A DNA stretch of 64,000 nucleotides from Anaeromonas frigoriresistens (lineage in GTDB: Bacteria; Bacillota; Clostridia; Tissierellales; SIT17): contig NZ_WSFT01000053.1 of the NCBI RefSeq assembly GCF_016820655.1, positions 62,001 through 126,000 of the forward strand, in the 5' to 3' direction. This document shows, piece after piece, positions 24,926 through 36,039 of the stretch. The notes beneath the pieces are model-generated. The model did no database searches, had not been told where the DNA came from, and saw only the letters and a program-made list of their open reading frames with translations. Both the position numbers and the translations under genes were made by a program. The stretch's first letter is position 1, and each line of letters opens with the position of its first letter.

Positions 24926-26530
24926 ATGAGCAATGTTGCTTTGGAAATGAAAAATATTGAAAAAGAATATTTTAATAATAAAGTATTAAAAGGTATAGAC
25001 TTAAAGATCAAACCTGGAGAAATTCATGCCATATTAGGAGAAAATGGAGCAGGGAAGTCTACTTTAATGAATATATTATTTGGCATGCCTGTTATTCACT
25101 CTACTGGTGGATATACTGGTGATATATTAATTGATGGGAAAAAAGTGGACATAAAGTCCCCTAAAGAAGCTATGGATTTAGGCATAGGAATGGTACACCA
25201 AGAGTTCATGTTGATTCCTGGATTTACAATAACTGAAAATGTAAAATTAAACAGAGAAAAAAGTAAGAGTAATTTAATAAGTAAAATATTAGGTGAGAAG
25301 TTAGAAACTTTAGATGTGAAATCTATGAATCAAGATACGAGAAAAGCTTTGGATAAATTAGAAATGGATATTGAAGAGTGGTCAATGGTAGAGGGATTAC
25401 CAGTAGGATATAAACAATTTATTGAGATTGCAAGAGAAATAGATAAAAGTAATATTAAAGTGCTTGTATTTGATGAACCTACAGCTGTCCTTACTGAAAG
25501 TGAAGCTGAGAATCTATTATCAGCTATGAAAAAATTAGCAACTGATGGAATAGCAATAGTATTTATTACCCACAGGTTAGAAGAAGTTATGATGGTTTCA
25601 GACAATATTACTATTCTTAGAGACGGAGAATTAGTTGCCTCTAAGCCAAAAAAAGATACAAATATCATTGAATTAGCTCAACTGATGGTAGGAAGAAAAA
25701 TAGAAAAGATAGCTAATGCTGAAAGTAATGAAGAGGAATTTAAAAATAAAAAAGTAATACTTTCTATTAAAAATTTTGAAGTTGATATGCCTGGAGAAAC
25801 AGCTAAAGGGATTAATTTAGAGGTTAGAAAAGGAGAAATCTTAGGTATTGGTGGTTTAGCTGGTCAAGGAAAGATAGGCATTGCTAATGGTCTTATGGGA
25901 TTATATGAATCTAGTGGAGAAGTGACAATAAACAATAAAAAATTAAACTTAAATGATACTACTGAATCCTTAAATAAAGGGTTATCTTTTGTATCAGAAG
26001 ACAGACGAGGGGTAGGGTTACTTTTAGATACTTCTATTGAAATGAATATAGTACTTACTGCAATTCAAATGCAAGGAAGGTATATTTCAAAAATTGGTCC
26101 CTTTACACAAAAGTCCAAAAAAGAAATCAGAAGTCATGCTTTAAAAATGATTAAGGATCTTGATATTAGATGTAGAGGCCCGGAACAAATTACTAGAAGA
26201 TTGAGTGGTGGGAATCAGCAGAAGGTATGTATAGCTAGGGCGTTAACCTTAAAACCTGATATTTTGCTAGTCTCTGAACCTACTCGTGGTATAGATATAG
26301 GGGCTAAAAAACTAGTGTTAGATTTATTATATAAACTCAATAAAGAATTGGGAATGACTATAATAATGACCTCTAGTGAACTAGCAGAGCTAAGAACAAT
26401 ATGTCATAGAATCGCAATAATAGCAGAAGGAAAAGTAGAGGGTATATTAAGTCCTGATGAAAGTGATGTAACCTTTGGATTAATGATGGCCGGTGAATAT
26501 AACAAAATAAATAAAAAGGGGGCTTTATAA
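24926..26530 (+). CDS. ABC transporter ATPase, two fused nucleotide-binding domains
   Basis: A 534-residue cytoplasmic ATPase of the sugar/nucleoside (RbsA/YufO-like) type. The first half has GENGAGKST (K44, S45), a degenerate signature (PVGYKQFIEIAREI) and VLVFDEPTAVLT. The second half has a degenerate Walker A (GLAGQGK) and a clean signature RLSGGNQQKVCIARAL with ILLVSEPTRGID. One functional ATP site per half-pair is usual for this group. Ribosome site GAAGGGGG. It ends just before the permease start at 26531. Confidence 0.85.
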   Translation: MSNVALEMKNIEKEYFNNKVLKGIDLKIKPGEIHAILGENGAGKSTLMNILFGMPVIHSTGGYTGDILIDGKKVDIKSPKEAMDLGIGMVHQEFMLIPGFTITENVKLNREKSKSNLISKILGEKLETLDVKSMNQDTRKALDKLEMDIEEWSMVEGLPVGYKQFIEIAREIDKSNIKVLVFDEPTAVLTESEAENLLSAMKKLATDGIAIVFITHRLEEVMMVSDNITILRDGELVASKPKKDTNIIELAQLMVGRKIEKIANAESNEEEFKNKKVILSIKNFEVDMPGETAKGINLEVRKGEILGIGGLAGQGKIGIANGLMGLYESSGEVTINNKKLNLNDTTESLNKGLSFVSEDRRGVGLLLDTSIEMNIVLTAIQMQGRYISKIGPFTQKSKKEIRSHALKMIKDLDIRCRGPEQITRRLSGGNQQKVCIARALTLKPDILLVSEPTRGIDIGAKKLVLDLLYKLNKELGMTIIMTSSELAELRTICHRIAIIAEGKVEGILSPDESDVTFGLMMAGEYNKINKKGAL

Positions 26531-27571
26531 ATGACAAGTAGTTTAAAAAGAATGATCAATACATTAGGCCTTCCTAGATTGATAATAATCAGTTTTTTCT
26601 TTTTACTTATTATATTGGCATATGTCTTAAAATTACCTGTGAGTATATTAATGGAGGATACATTAGTAAGGATAGGTATGAATGGTGTATTAGTTTTAGC
26701 TATGGTACCAGCAATACTATCAGGAACCGGGCCAAACTTTGGACTGCCCCTAGGAATAATTTGTGGTTTGTTAGGGGGCTTAATAAGTATTGAACTTAAC
26801 TTAACCGGTTTAACAGGTTTTTTTGCAGCCATCGCAATTTCTATTCCTTTTGCACTAATAATAGGATATTTATATGCGAAAATATTAAATGCAGTAAAAG
26901 GATCAGAGATGATGGTAGCTACTTATACTGGATTTTCAGCAGTGTTTTTTATGAGTATTGCTTGGATATTAATGCCTTTTAAAAGCCCTGAGATGATTTG
27001 GCCCATAGGTAAAGGGTTGAGGGTAACTATATCATTAGATGGTAGATATGCACAAATATTAAATAAAATTGCCCCTGTTTCTATTGGAAATATTACTATT
27101 CCAACAGGGCTTTTAGCTTTCTTCTTAATGCTATGCCTAATAGTTTGGGTTTTCTTAAGAAGTAAGACTGGTATATCAATGAAAGCAGCGGGGGATAACC
27201 CTAAGTTTGCAGTAGCTTCTGGTATCAATGTGAATAATGCAAGGACAGTAGGTACTATATTATCTACTGTTTTGGGAGCTATTGGTATATTGGTATATGC
27301 TCAAAGTTATGGTTTTTTACAATTATATCAAGCACCTTTAATGATGGCTTTCCCAGCAGTAGCTGCAATTCTAATAGGAGGAGCTTCTGCACAGAGGGCA
27401 AAAATTTCTCATGTTATATTAGGTGTTTTATTGTTCCAAGGTTTATTAACAATATCATTACCTGTAGCCAATAAGATAGTAAGTGAGGGTAATTTATCTG
27501 AAGTTGCTAGAATGATAATTCAGAACGGAATTATCCTATATGCTTTAACAAAAGTAGGGGGTGATGATTAA
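26531..27571 (+). CDS. ABC transporter permease, BPD_transp_2 type
   Basis: A 346-residue inner-membrane protein with about nine or ten hydrophobic spans. It has the sugar/nucleoside permease features of this family: a conserved GDNPKFAVASGI loop near residue 220 and a Gly-rich ILIGGASAQRAKIS segment near 285. It begins at the next base after the ATPase stop, so the two are translationally coupled, and pairs with the next permease. Confidence 0.85.
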   Translation: MTSSLKRMINTLGLPRLIIISFFFLLIILAYVLKLPVSILMEDTLVRIGMNGVLVLAMVPAILSGTGPNFGLPLGIICGLLGGLISIELNLTGLTGFFAAIAISIPFALIIGYLYAKILNAVKGSEMMVATYTGFSAVFFMSIAWILMPFKSPEMIWPIGKGLRVTISLDGRYAQILNKIAPVSIGNITIPTGLLAFFLMLCLIVWVFLRSKTGISMKAAGDNPKFAVASGINVNNARTVGTILSTVLGAIGILVYAQSYGFLQLYQAPLMMAFPAVAAILIGGASAQRAKISHVILGVLLFQGLLTISLPVANKIVSEGNLSEVARMIIQNGIILYALTKVGGDD

Positions 27572-27572
27572 T

Positions 27573-28886
27573 ATGACAACTTCAAATGATTTATTGAAGG
27601 AGAGTATTAATAACGAAACATTAGGAAAAAAGACGAAAAAAATTATGTTTAATAATATGGTTACTATTATATTTGTAATTTTATGTTTAATTGGAGTAGT
27701 ACTATCTAAATTGCCTATATCTTTTATTTTAAATGAGTTAGTAACAAGAATCACTAGAAATTCTTTTCTTGTATTAGCTCTTATAATTCCGGTATTAGCT
27801 GGTATGGGTTTGAACTTTAGTATTGTAGTGGGAGCTATGGCAGGTCAAATAGCTATCATTTGTGTAACTCATTGGGGAATAACAGGTCTTAATGGCTTTC
27901 TTTTAGCTATAGCCTTAGCATTTCCAATAGCATTATTATTAGGGCTTTTAACTGGAAAGTTATTAAATAAAACCAAAGGACAAGAAATGATTGCTAGCAT
28001 GATCACTGGCTTTTTTGCTAATGGTATCTATCAATTAATATTTTTATTTTTAGTAGGTACATTAATACCTATGAAAAATCCAGTACTAATGCTTAGTGGA
28101 GGAGTTGGGATTAGAAATACTATAGATTTATCCGGGGGAGTTAAAGCTACAGGTATTAAATATGCTTTAGATGATATCATTAAGCTTCCTTTATTTCAGG
28201 TACTCCTAGTTAGTTGTGTAGTCAGCATAATTATATACTCTTATCTTTATTTTAGGAGCAAAAAAGATTCCTATAAAAATACATTAAGTAAAAGTAAATA
28301 TATAACTACTATGATACTTTTAGTTATTGGCATTGGAGTATCTATATATGTAATTACAAGTAACTCACTTGTTAGTATGATCAAATTACCTTTAGTTACT
28401 ATGTTAGTGATTGTGGCTTTATGTGCGTTTAATCTTCTTATAGTCAAAACAAAAATAGGTCAAGAGTTTAGAACAGTAGGTCAGGATAAACATATTGCTA
28501 AGGTATCTGGAATTAATGTAAGCAGGATAAGGGTACTTGCAATTGTTATTTCTATAGTCTTGGCTGCTTGGGGACAGATTATATTCCTACAAAACTTAGG
28601 GACATTAAACACTTATGGTAGTCATGAGCAAATTGGTATGTTTTCTATAGCAGCTTTACTTATTGGGGGGGCTTCAGTATCTAAAGCAACCATAGGTCAG
28701 GCCATTTTAGGAACAACTTTATTCCACACCCTATTTATAGTATCACCCTTAGCGGGAAAAAATTTATTTGGGGATGCTCAAATAGGGGAATTTTTCAGAG
28801 CTTTCGTTGCTTATGGAGTAATAGGAGTCTCATTGGGATTACATGCCTGGAAAAAAAGAGTTCAATTAAGAAGGAAAAAATTATAA
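27573..28886 (+). CDS. ABC transporter permease, second subunit
   Basis: A 437-residue membrane protein from ATG 27573, with AGGGGGTGAT upstream inside the end of the previous gene; GTG 27561 is a less likely start. It has the same family pattern as the first permease (GQDKHIAKVSGINV, LLIGGASVSKATIG) plus a central insertion with a charged loop at about 225-240. It forms the heterodimeric channel of the DUF3798-linked importer. Two hairpins follow. Confidence 0.85.
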   Translation: MTTSNDLLKESINNETLGKKTKKIMFNNMVTIIFVILCLIGVVLSKLPISFILNELVTRITRNSFLVLALIIPVLAGMGLNFSIVVGAMAGQIAIICVTHWGITGLNGFLLAIALAFPIALLLGLLTGKLLNKTKGQEMIASMITGFFANGIYQLIFLFLVGTLIPMKNPVLMLSGGVGIRNTIDLSGGVKATGIKYALDDIIKLPLFQVLLVSCVVSIIIYSYLYFRSKKDSYKNTLSKSKYITTMILLVIGIGVSIYVITSNSLVSMIKLPLVTMLVIVALCAFNLLIVKTKIGQEFRTVGQDKHIAKVSGINVSRIRVLAIVISIVLAAWGQIIFLQNLGTLNTYGSHEQIGMFSIAALLIGGASVSKATIGQAILGTTLFHTLFIVSPLAGKNLFGDAQIGEFFRAFVAYGVIGVSLGLHAWKKRVQLRRKKL

Positions 28887-28906
28887 ATTTTATAGCTTAT
28901 ATAAAT

Positions 28907-28935
28907 AAAGCACCTCTATAGAGGTGTTTTATTTA
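28907..28935 (+). terminator. Terminator of the ABC operon
   Basis: GCACCTCTATAGAGGTG hairpin followed by TTTTATTTATT, 20 bases after the permease stop. Confidence 0.75.
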
Positions 28936-28993
28936 TTATTAAATTAATATATAATATAAGCATATAAACATAATTGACTGGGTTTAATTTAGC

Positions 28994-29029
28994 ATAAAAG
29001 TGAGGTGCCCTCACTTTTATATTTTTTTT
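28994..29029 (+). terminator. Second terminator-like hairpin
   Basis: ATAAAAGTGAGG and CCTCACTTTTAT pair around a short loop, followed by ATTTTTTTT. A backup terminator, or the end of a short untranslated RNA. No gene is seen in 28936-29128. Confidence 0.75.
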
Positions 29030-29128
29030 AAGAGTTTTATCCATATAACTACAAGATTCGACTAATAAGTATTGAAAAAAACATTATATACTAGTATAAT
29101 AAAGACTCAAGACTTTTTTTGTCGGAAT

Positions 29129-29632
29129 TTATTGTAAATCAATTAACCACCTTCTTAATAGTCTTTTAACTAAGATCATTAAAAGGATTGAAATAAAAAC
29201 ATAAAGTAGTGATTGATAATTCCATGGTGTTAGTATGAGTGACAAAGCCATACCCACTGCAGGTGGGTGTTCAGTATTTGTTATAGCCATGACAAAAATA
29301 GTTATACCAACTGATAAAGCTCCTGTTATCATATATAGCATAGACAAATTTATCATGTCTATTTTGTCTACTAATACTAAGGACATGCTATTAAATATAA
29401 TTCCTGAGATTATACCTACTGTATATCCACCTAATATGTTTTTTGTTTTTGCTGAATAAGCACTGGGCATTGTGAAAATTATAAAAGTAGTTGCACCTAA
29501 ACTTGCTATTATAGTAGTATATACAAATAGGTTTAGAAATAGTAAAATAAACATTATTGAAATTGTTGCAAGAGTACATTGGAATATATATCTCTTTAAA
29601 TTATTTTTTAATTTAGGATCCCAGAATTTAAT
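29129..29632 (-). CDS. HPP-family membrane protein, apparent ATT start
   Basis: A 167-residue integral membrane protein with four or five spans and the diagnostic NTEHPPAVGMAL motif of the HPP family. Some HPP relatives transport nitrite; others are unassigned. An ATG at 29554 would leave out 26 residues (KFWDPKLKNNLKRYIFQCTL and following) that look like the family's normal N-terminus. Upstream in frame there is no ATG, GTG or TTG before a TGA at 29641-29639. GGGAG at 29646-29642 stands nine bases before ATT 29632 (or six before ATT 29635), so ATT is the likely start. It lies alone on the minus strand. Confidence 0.75.
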   Translation of the reverse strand: MKFWDPKLKNNLKRYIFQCTLATISIMFILLFLNLFVYTTIIASLGATTFIIFTMPSAYSAKTKNILGGYTVGIISGIIFNSMSLVLVDKIDMINLSMLYMITGALSVGITIFVMAITNTEHPPAVGMALSLILTPWNYQSLLYVFISILLMILVKRLLRRWLIDLQ

Positions 29633-29760
29633 AATGAATCACTCCCAATACTATTATTAGATAATATATTACCATAACTTTAAGAACAAAAAAACTCTAT
29701 ATTTATATAGGTTTATTTTAATTTATATTGGCAATAATTGCTAGAGAAGGAGGGATAGAG

Positions 29761-30498
29761 TTGCCAGCTTCCGCAGTAAAACTATGGGAATTATACGAAG
29801 GTCTAAAAAATAGATTTTTATTTAATAACGATATTAATTCTATTTACATATTACTATCACTGTATGACTTAGAGGAAAACATCAGCAACATTTACCCTCA
29901 GTACATTTGCACAAGAAATATTAATAATAGAATTAAGAATATTTTGAAGGACAGAAATAATCCCTCAGCTACTTCTAGAGCAATTACTAAAGTTATACAT
30001 GAAGATATTGATAGAATTGAACTTTGTTTTTATTTAGAGGGGTATAAATATGGATTTTATAATAATAAATGGATAAATGTATTAGAGGAAATGGCGTTAA
30101 AATATTTTGATTTAGATATTCTATATGAGAAAAAATACCTTTTTCATTTTAACTACAATAATAACGAAGTAAATAAAATAAGAAGAAATATAAGAGATGA
30201 AATAGAGTACAAAGAAAAAGAAACTAGAGAATATACTGATTTAATAGATATATTTGCAAATAAAGTTATTAGACCTAAATTAAAAAATATAGATAACTAT
30301 ATAGATAGACAATTAAAACTAGAATTCAATCCTCACGAGTTTAATATAAAAGAGGAGAAAATTAATTTCACTGATGAAGAATTAGACAAAGTATATAATG
30401 CAATAATTCGTGAACTGAACAAAAACCTTATGAATATATTTAAAGATTCATGCTGGTATGCTTTAAATGATAGAGTACTAAAAAGATACCCCTATTAA
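29761..30498 (+). CDS. Conserved-looking hypothetical protein
   Basis: A 245-residue soluble, largely helical protein starting at TTG 29761, six bases after AAGGAGGG; this excludes the earlier TTG at 29728. Rich in Asn, Tyr, Lys and Glu, with no motif that I recognise and no membrane span. It is flanked by the HPP gene (divergent) and the BofC-like gene (same strand, 108 bases on). Confidence 0.5.
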   Translation: MPASAVKLWELYEGLKNRFLFNNDINSIYILLSLYDLEENISNIYPQYICTRNINNRIKNILKDRNNPSATSRAITKVIHEDIDRIELCFYLEGYKYGFYNNKWINVLEEMALKYFDLDILYEKKYLFHFNYNNNEVNKIRRNIRDEIEYKEKETREYTDLIDIFANKVIRPKLKNIDNYIDRQLKLEFNPHEFNIKEEKINFTDEELDKVYNAIIRELNKNLMNIFKDSCWYALNDRVLKRYPY

Positions 30499-30606
30499 TA
30501 ACTTACGTACTTCACAAAGTTGTAATAGGGGTCTTATACGTCCTATAGTGTATATAATATTTTTTATTGGAAATAATAACCCTTTATAAAGTATAGGAGG
30601 GATATT

Positions 30607-31200
30607 ATGAAAAATTCTTCTAAAATTTTTTATCTATCTATAGGATTGATTTTTTCAGTAGTAGTTTTGGTTTTTACAATTTTAGAAATAGGATTTGATA
30701 AGAATTCAAATGATAATATCACCAAGGAGAATGAAGAGAATGAAAGTATGGATGAATTATTAACTACTGAAATAAATGGAAGTGAAGGGAAAGAAATCAC
30801 TGAGGATACTATCATCGAATATGATATTTTTTATACTAAATGTGAGCATAACATAAGAGATTTCCAGGTAAATAAGAATGATTATATTGGAATGAACAGA
30901 AAAGCTTTAGAAGATAGCTTTGATGAAGAGTCCAATAAAGAGGTTTTAAAATTTGATTCTAATAGAGTGGTAATTAAACAAGTAAAGGATAGCTTATGTC
31001 CAGATCATTATATTGTTGGTGAAAATGAAGGTAAGGTTGCCATATATAAAATAGATGAGAATGGTGATAGGGTATTGTTCAAAACTTTAGAACAATCTAT
31101 TCAATTATTAGGTGAATATGATAAAGAGAGATTAAGAAATGGAATAGTTGTAGATGACTTAGATGATATAGGAGAAGTTATAGAAAATTTTATAAGTTAA
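30607..31200 (+). CDS. BofC C-terminal-domain protein
   Basis: A 197-residue protein with one N-terminal membrane span (residues 9-27) and an acidic linker. The extracytoplasmic domain with SNRVVIKQVKDSLCPDHYIVG and GKVAIYKIDENGDRVLFKT matches the BofC C-terminal domain. In Bacillus, BofC slows activation of sigma-K signalling during sporulation; clostridial relatives of this form commonly sit just before ruvC, as here. Ribosome site AGGAGGG. A terminator follows. Confidence 0.75.
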   Translation: MKNSSKIFYLSIGLIFSVVVLVFTILEIGFDKNSNDNITKENEENESMDELLTTEINGSEGKEITEDTIIEYDIFYTKCEHNIRDFQVNKNDYIGMNRKALEDSFDEESNKEVLKFDSNRVVIKQVKDSLCPDHYIVGENEGKVAIYKIDENGDRVLFKTLEQSIQLLGEYDKERLRNGIVVDDLDDIGEVIENFIS

Positions 31201-31209
31201 ATAATCATA

Positions 31210-31240
31210 CAAAAGTTAAACTGATCCAGTTTAACTTTTG
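31210..31240 (+). terminator. Terminator after the BofC-like gene
   Basis: CAAAAGTTAAACTG-ATC-CAGTTTAACTTTTG, a perfect 14-base stem ending in a T-rich tract. The gap to 31417 holds the ruvC promoter region. Confidence 0.8.
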
Positions 31241-31417
31241 TTGATTTGAATATATATAATAAGTTAGAATTACAGAGCTTAATATAGTAGCTGGATTTTA
31301 TTACTTTCTATTTTTTCTTTATTATTAAAATGTGATAAAATTATAGATGCTTATACATACAATAAGATACGATACATAGTACATAGCTTAAAGTTTTAGG
31401 ACATAGGAGAGGATATT

Positions 31418-31912
31418 ATGATAATAGTAGGGATAGATCCAGGTATTGCTATAGTTGGATATGGAGTAGTTGAATATAAAGGAAATAACTTTAAAGTTAT
31501 AGATTATGGTGCAATAACTACCCCTTCAACAATGAGTTCACCAGCACGATTAAAATCTGTTTATGATGATTTGACAGAAGTTTTATTGAAATATAAACCT
31601 GATGCAGTAGCTATAGAAGAACTATTTTTCAATAAAAATGTAAAAACAGCTATACAGGTAGGACAAGCTAGAGGTGTTGAGATATTAGCAGCTATGAATC
31701 AGAAATTAGATATATTTGAGTATACTCCTCTACAAGTAAAGCAAGGAGTTGTTGGCTATGGTAGAGCTAAGAAAAGACAAGTTCAAGAGATGGTAAAGAT
31801 ATTATTGAACTTAAAAGAAATACCTAAACCTGATGATGTAGCAGATGCCCTTGCAGTAGCTATATGTCATGCTCACTCAGGACAATTTGATAGCTTATTT
31901 AGAATGAAATAA
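31418..31912 (+). CDS. ruvC: Holliday junction resolvase RuvC
   Basis: A 164-residue endonuclease that cuts four-way DNA junctions as a dimer in the RuvABC complex. [12 protein letters not shown] gives the first catalytic Asp (D7), [10 protein letters not shown] the Glu, and [14 protein letters not shown] the last acidic pair. Length is normal. Ribosome site AGGAGAGG. First gene of ruvC-ruvA-ruvB, 12 bases before ruvA. Confidence 0.97.
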   Translation: MIIVGIDPGIAIVGYGVVEYKGNNFKVIDYGAITTPSTMSSPARLKSVYDDLTEVLLKYKPDAVAIEELFFNKNVKTAIQVGQARGVEILAAMNQKLDIFEYTPLQVKQGVVGYGRAKKRQVQEMVKILLNLKEIPKPDDVADALAVAICHAHSGQFDSLFRMK

Positions 31913-31924
31913 TGGAGGTATATA

Positions 31925-32512
31925 ATGTATAGTTATATTAGAGGATATATTGAAGAAATATCAGAAGATTATATTGTATTAGATAATAATGGGATAGGAT
32001 ACAAAATAAATACATCCATGCAAACAATGGCTAATATTAAGTTAAATGAGGAGTATAAGATATTTACTCATCTACATGTTAGAGAAGATGATATGAGTCT
32101 GTATGGGTTTATTTCGAAGGAAGAATTAGGATTATTTCTAAACCTGATATCCGTGTCAAAGATAGGTCCAAAGGTAGGTTTGGGAATTTTATCTGCATTA
32201 TCAGTTGATGAAGTGAAATTTGCTATCATAAGTGAAGATCCAAATACTTTATCTAAAGCACCAGGAGTAGGTAAAAAGACCGCTAATAGAATGATATTAG
32301 AATTAAAAGATAAGGTTAAAGATTATGATATTAATAAATTAGAATCTAAACCAGTCTCTATGAATTCAAATATTGATGAAGCTTTAGATGCTCTAATGTC
32401 TTTAGGGTATACTAAATATGAGGCAACTAATGCAATGAATAAACTAAATACTGAAAATTTAAAGACTCAAGAAATAATAAAACTTTCTTTAAATGAATTA
32501 TCAAAACAATAG
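31925..32512 (+). CDS. ruvA: Holliday junction DNA-binding protein RuvA
   Basis: A 195-residue protein. The N-terminal OB domain (MYSYIRGYIEEISEDYIVLD), two helix-hairpin-helix parts (VSKIGPKVGLGILSAL and APGVGKKTANRMILELK) and the C-terminal RuvB-contact domain are all present. It holds the junction for the RuvB motor. Start has GGAGG at suitable spacing; ruvB begins 12 bases later. Confidence 0.97.
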   Translation: MYSYIRGYIEEISEDYIVLDNNGIGYKINTSMQTMANIKLNEEYKIFTHLHVREDDMSLYGFISKEELGLFLNLISVSKIGPKVGLGILSALSVDEVKFAIISEDPNTLSKAPGVGKKTANRMILELKDKVKDYDINKLESKPVSMNSNIDEALDALMSLGYTKYEATNAMNKLNTENLKTQEIIKLSLNELSKQ

Positions 32513-32524
32513 AAGGAGATAATT

Positions 32525-33532
32525 ATGGAAGAGATGGAAAATAGGATTGTGACTAGTGATGTGAAAAATGAAGATTTTGATATAGAAACTTCATTAAGAC
32601 CTAAGTCATTAGATGATTATACAGGACAAAATAAGGTCAAAGAAAAATTAAAGATATTCATTAAAGCAGCAAAGAGCAGGGAAGAATCATTAGATCATGT
32701 ATTATTATATGGCCCTCCTGGGTTGGGGAAAACTACCCTGGCAAGTATCATTGCTAATGAAATGGGGGTTAACTTAAGAATTACATCAGGCCCTGCTATA
32801 GATAAGCCAGGGGACTTAGCGGCGATTCTTACCAACTTAGGAGAAAACGATGTGCTATTTATTGATGAGATACATCGTTTAAATAGAAGTGTAGAAGAGA
32901 TACTATACCCTGCTATGGAAGATTTTGCACTAGATATAATAATAGGTAAAGGACCAAGTGCAAGGTCGATTAGGTTAGACTTATCTAAATTTACTTTAAT
33001 TGGTGCAACAACTAGAGCAGGGTTACTTACTTCACCCCTAAGAGATAGATTTGGTGTTATATGTAAATTAGACTATTATGATGTGAAAGATTTAAAAAGT
33101 ATCATAATCAGATCAGCAAGTATTTTAGATGTAAAAATAGATGAAATAGGAGCTTTAGAGATAGCAAAAAGGTCAAGAGGAACTCCTAGAATAGCTAATA
33201 GAATATTAAAAAGAGTAAGGGACTATGCAGAGGTTGTAGAAGATGGTAATATTACAAAAGCTGTAGCTGAAAAGGCATTAGATCTATTAGAAGTGGATGA
33301 GCTTGGGTTAGATAATGTTGATAAGAGACTACTATTAACAATTATAAACAAGTTTAATCATGGCCCAGTAGGTTTAGATACCCTGGCAGCCTCCATAGGA
33401 GAAGAAAGAAATACTATAGAAGATGTTTATGAGCCCTATTTATTACAAATTGGATTTATAAATAGAACTCCAAGGGGTAGAGTAGTCACTAAAAGATGTT
33501 TAGATCATTTCAATATTAAAAGTGAGGAATAA
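32525..33532 (+). CDS. ruvB: Holliday junction branch-migration ATPase RuvB
   Basis: A 335-residue AAA+ motor. [14 protein letters not shown] (Walker A), [10 protein letters not shown] (Walker B), [10 protein letters not shown] (sensor 1), RGTPRIANR (sensor 2) and the C-terminal winged helix ([11 protein letters not shown]) are all present. Works with ruvA and ruvC encoded immediately upstream. AGAAGGAG ribosome site. Confidence 0.97.
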   Translation: MEEMENRIVTSDVKNEDFDIETSLRPKSLDDYTGQNKVKEKLKIFIKAAKSREESLDHVLLYGPPGLGKTTLASIIANEMGVNLRITSGPAIDKPGDLAAILTNLGENDVLFIDEIHRLNRSVEEILYPAMEDFALDIIIGKGPSARSIRLDLSKFTLIGATTRAGLLTSPLRDRFGVICKLDYYDVKDLKSIIIRSASILDVKIDEIGALEIAKRSRGTPRIANRILKRVRDYAEVVEDGNITKAVAEKALDLLEVDELGLDNVDKRLLLTIINKFNHGPVGLDTLAASIGEERNTIEDVYEPYLLQIGFINRTPRGRVVTKRCLDHFNIKSEE

Positions 33533-33534
33533 AC

Positions 33535-33750
33535 ATGTATGATATTGGAAGAACCATAATTACTATTGGATTTATTATTATAATTATAGGGATAATAGTA
33601 TCAATAGGTAGTAAACTTGGATTAGGAAAATTACCAGGAGATATAGTAATAAAAAAAGGAAATTTTACTTTTTTCTTTCCAGTAATAACATCAATAGTAT
33701 TAAGTATTATTTTGACAGTTATTCTTAATATTATTAGAAAATTTTTCTAA
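33535..33750 (+). CDS. DUF2905 small membrane protein
   Basis: A 71-residue protein with two spans (about 9-26 and 46-66) and the family's GLGKLPGDIVIKKGNFTFFF loop. DUF2905 genes commonly follow ruvB in Firmicutes. Function unknown. The start lies two bases after the ruvB stop. Its 3' end is part of a long hairpin. Confidence 0.85.
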   Translation: MYDIGRTIITIGFIIIIIGIIVSIGSKLGLGKLPGDIVIKKGNFTFFFPVITSIVLSIILTVILNIIRKFF

Positions 33751-33762
33751 TAATATTAAGAA
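33723..33762 (+). promoter_or_regulatory. Long perfect hairpin over the DUF2905 stop codon
   Basis: A 19-base stem (left arm ending ATTATTAGAAA, right arm TTTCTAATAATATTAAGAA) with a three-base loop. There is no clear T run after it, so it may be an mRNA stability or processing element separating ruv genes from queA-tgt. Confidence 0.6.
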
Positions 33763-33794
33763 GTATTATTAAGTAATAAGCAAAGGATGATTGT

Positions 33795-34820
33795 ATGAAA
33801 ACTAGTGATTTTTATTTTGATTTGCCAGAGGAATTAATAGCACAACATCCTCTTAAAGATAGAGAGAAGTCTCGATTGTTAGTATTAGATAAGGAAAATG
33901 GAGATATAGAACATAAAGTATTTAGTGATATAATTGATTATTTAGAAGAGGGAGATTGTTTAGTATTAAATAATACTAGAGTTATTCCTGCAAGACTTTT
34001 AGGCCAGAGAGAAAACACTGGAGGTAAAGTGGAGTTTCTTTTATTAAATAACATAGAAGGTGACCAGTGGGAAACTCTAGTTAAGCCAGGAAAGAAAGCA
34101 AGGGTTGGAGATGTTATAGAATTTGGTGATGGAATACTTAAAGGAGAAGTATTAGATATAAAAGAAGGAGGAACTAGAGTAGTTAAATTTATCTACAAAG
34201 GTATATTTCAAGAGATCTTAGATCAGCTAGGTGAAATGCCCCTACCTCCATATATTACTGCTCAATTAGAAGACAGAGAAAGATACCAAACTGTATATTC
34301 TAAAAAGGAAGGTTCAGCTGCTGCACCTACAGCAGGATTACATTTTACTAAAGACTTATTAGACAAAATAGAAAAAAAAGGTATACAAATCGCCTATGTT
34401 ACATTACATGTAGGATTAGGTACATTTAGACCCGTAAAGGTAGATGATGTGAATGAACATAAAATGCATTCAGAATTTTTCGAGGTAAGCGAAGAAACGG
34501 CGGGAATTATTAATAAGGTAAAAGAAAATGGTGGTAGAATAATATCTGTAGGGACTACATCTACTAGAACTTTAGAATCTGCTACTGACGAAGAAGGTAA
34601 AGTAAAAGAATGTTCAGGATGGACAGAGATATTTATTTATCCAGGATATGAATTTAAAGTTATTGATGGATTAATAACTAATTTTCATTTGCCAGAGTCT
34701 ACATTAATAATGTTGGTTAGTGCATTAACAGGAAAAGAGAGCATATTAAATGCTTATAAAGTAGCTGTAGATGAAAAGTATAGGTTTTTCAGCTTTGGCG
34801 ATGCTATGCTTATAATTTAG
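33795..34820 (+). CDS. queA: S-adenosylmethionine:tRNA ribosyltransferase-isomerase QueA
   Basis: A 341-residue enzyme that transfers the ribosyl part of AdoMet to preQ1 in tRNA, forming epoxyqueuosine. Family landmarks: [16 protein letters not shown] at the N-terminus, [32 protein letters not shown] and [16 protein letters not shown]. Length normal. Followed after 21 bases by tgt, the previous step of the pathway. Confidence 0.96.
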   Translation: MKTSDFYFDLPEELIAQHPLKDREKSRLLVLDKENGDIEHKVFSDIIDYLEEGDCLVLNNTRVIPARLLGQRENTGGKVEFLLLNNIEGDQWETLVKPGKKARVGDVIEFGDGILKGEVLDIKEGGTRVVKFIYKGIFQEILDQLGEMPLPPYITAQLEDRERYQTVYSKKEGSAAAPTAGLHFTKDLLDKIEKKGIQIAYVTLHVGLGTFRPVKVDDVNEHKMHSEFFEVSEETAGIINKVKENGGRIISVGTTSTRTLESATDEEGKVKECSGWTEIFIYPGYEFKVIDGLITNFHLPESTLIMLVSALTGKESILNAYKVAVDEKYRFFSFGDAMLII

Positions 34821-34823
34821 TAA

Positions 34824-35960
<1,137 letters not shown>

Positions 35961-36039
35961 AATTAAAGGGTTTTTAAAGTTTTTGTAGAATACTAAATAG
36001 TGATACAAATATATATTATATTTGAAAGGGGTGTATACA

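Noticed and set aside
29235-29459. Rightward frame opposite the HPP gene
   Set aside because: Antisense shadow of a clear membrane-protein gene.
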